A stretch of 64,000 nt of DNA from Palleronia pelagia. Its GTDB lineage: Bacteria; Pseudomonadota; Alphaproteobacteria; Rhodobacterales; Rhodobacteraceae. The stretch lies in contig NZ_FOCM01000002.1 in assembly GCF_900110115.1 (NCBI RefSeq), positions 124,001 through 188,000 of the forward strand, written 5' to 3'. Below, one piece after another: positions 63,204-64,000 of this stretch (position 1 is the stretch's first letter; every line of letters begins with the position of its first letter). A program made the position numbers and the translations under genes. The notes below the pieces were generated by a model. It did no database searches. It saw only the letters and a list, made by a program, of their open reading frames with translations, and was not told the DNA's origin.

Positions 63204-63854
63204 GTGGCGGCCATCATCTTTGATCTTGACGGGACACTTTTGGACTCGGCGCCCGATATTCACGCGGCCCTGAACGCCGCGTTGGCACCGTACGAACGCT
63301 CGGTTTCGCTGGAGCAGGCACGCGGATTCATCGGCCGCGGGGCGCCTGTCCTGGTCAGCCGGGCCCGCGCGGCGCTGGACCTGGACGACAGCTTGCAGGA
63401 CCCGATCCTGGCCGATTTTCTCGACCGCTACGAGACCGCCGTCGCCCTGACGCAGCCCTATCCTGGCGCGCTCGAGGCGCTCGACACGGTTGCGGCCCGG
63501 GGTCACACCATGGCGATCTGCACCAATAAACCCATCGGCCCCGCACGATTCGTCGCGGCGCATTTCGGGCTCGATACACGGATGCGGGCCATGTTCGGCG
63601 GCGACAGCCTGGCCACCCGCAAGCCCGACCCCGAGATGCTGCACGCCACAATGGCAACCCTAGGAGCCGAGACATGCCTCTACGTCGGCGACAGCGAAAC
63701 CGATTGCGAAACCGCGCGGGCGGCCGATGTGCCGTTCGTCCTGTTCACCGAAGGCTATCGCCACACCCCGCCCGAGGCCCTGCCCCACGCCGCCGCCTTC
63801 GGCGACTGGGCGCAGTTTCCGGACCTGGCCGAACGGGTGCTGATGTCAGGCTGA
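63204..63854 (+). CDS. gph: HAD hydrolase, phosphoglycolate phosphatase-like
   Basis: A 216-aa HAD phosphatase with FDLDGTLLDS (nucleophile Asp), CTNKP (motif II Thr), KPDPEML (motif III Lys) and VGDSETDCETA (motif IV acidic pair). A helical cap lies between motifs I and II. Phosphoglycolate phosphatase is the most likely activity, but related sugar-phosphate phosphatases look the same. GTG start at 63204 after a GGGGGG tract. Confidence 0.85.
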   Translation: MAAIIFDLDGTLLDSAPDIHAALNAALAPYERSVSLEQARGFIGRGAPVLVSRARAALDLDDSLQDPILADFLDRYETAVALTQPYPGALEALDTVAARGHTMAICTNKPIGPARFVAAHFGLDTRMRAMFGGDSLATRKPDPEMLHATMATLGAETCLYVGDSETDCETARAADVPFVLFTEGYRHTPPEALPHAAAFGDWAQFPDLAERVLMSG

Positions 63855-63869
63855 TCCGGCCCCGAGAGA

Positions 63870-63955
63870 TGGTGCGGTAGAGAAGACTCGAACTTCCACG
63901 GGTGTTACCCCACAGCGACCTCAACGCTGCGCGTCTACCATTCCGCCACTACCGC
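63870..63955 (-). tRNA. tRNA-Leu(GAG)
   Basis: An 86-nt tRNA with encoded CCA. The acceptor GCGGTAG pairs with CTACCGC, and the anticodon loop TTGAGGT reads anticodon GAG. A long variable arm and the T-arm GTTCGAGTC are present. Confidence 0.95.
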
Positions 63956-64000
63956 ATCTCTCGGTGGCCGGGTGGCGCGGGTGTAACGGGTCGCGTCCCC

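Overview
The window looks like a chromosomal stretch of a marine alphaproteobacterium of the Roseobacter/Rhodobacteraceae group. The evidence is high-GC coding DNA, two TRAP transporter systems, a dihydroxypropanesulfonate (DHPS)/sulfolactate degradation cluster, a membrane formate dehydrogenase with its small Tat-target companion, a bo3-type quinol oxidase, and the SPOR-dac-tmk-holB-tatD housekeeping run. Assignments come from reading protein motifs and gene order only; no database search was possible.

Region 1 (1-8605): a truncated zinc alcohol dehydrogenase; purU; a glutaredoxin/MauE fusion divergent from a copper-type CsoR repressor with a shared palindromic operator; a lyxose-isomerase-like gene with an SDR; and a TakP-type TRAP system whose large permease carries an unusual Gly/Ser-rich repeat tail. 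Region 2 (8642-20312): a long minus-strand operon that reads as a complete DHPS-to-pyruvate-plus-sulfite route. It holds a small membrane protein, hpsKLM (TRAP uptake), hpsN, two dehydrogenases (hpsO/hpsP-like), suyAB, a comC-like dehydrogenase, a UPF0324 probable sulfite exporter and a Usp protein. It is faced by a divergent LacI regulator with a perfect 14-bp operator.

Region 3 (20340-27664): a beta-propeller protein, a fused membrane/spermidine-synthase-like protein, a secreted HExxH protein, a NarX/NarL-like two-component pair facing a small charged secreted protein, and decayed insertion-sequence fragments. Region 4 (27665-37255): cyoABCD and, divergently, a formate dehydrogenase operon (Tat-target peptide, fdhA with catalytic Cys, fdhB, fdhC, and a 51-aa membrane protein at the end). 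Both chains meet at the quinone pool; purU in region 1 would release formate.

Region 5 (37256-50209) is accessory DNA. It has two tandem Rap1a/Tai-like secreted proteins, a ParDE-type toxin-antitoxin pair, and a cassette of HTH protein, large serine recombinase and two divergent ParB-like proteins without ParA. A roughly 6.2-kb AT-richer island then sits in the 3' end of tRNA-Ser(UGA), bounded by perfect 38-bp att repeats. It carries a tyrosine integrase, a protein with A-family-polymerase-like motifs, a resolvase with a res-like site, and FkbM plus glycosyltransferase cargo. The recombinase/dual-ParB cassette and the polymerase-like protein are the strongest candidates for something undescribed.

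Region 6 (50400-63955): SPOR lipoprotein, D,D-carboxypeptidase, tmk, holB, tatD, a metallo-beta-lactamase-fold hydrolase, an AEC permease, a PAS protein, a polyamine-type ABC transporter operon (potA-potD-DUF1330-potB-potC) with an oversized PotB, a phosphoglycolate-phosphatase-like HAD protein, and tRNA-Leu(GAG).
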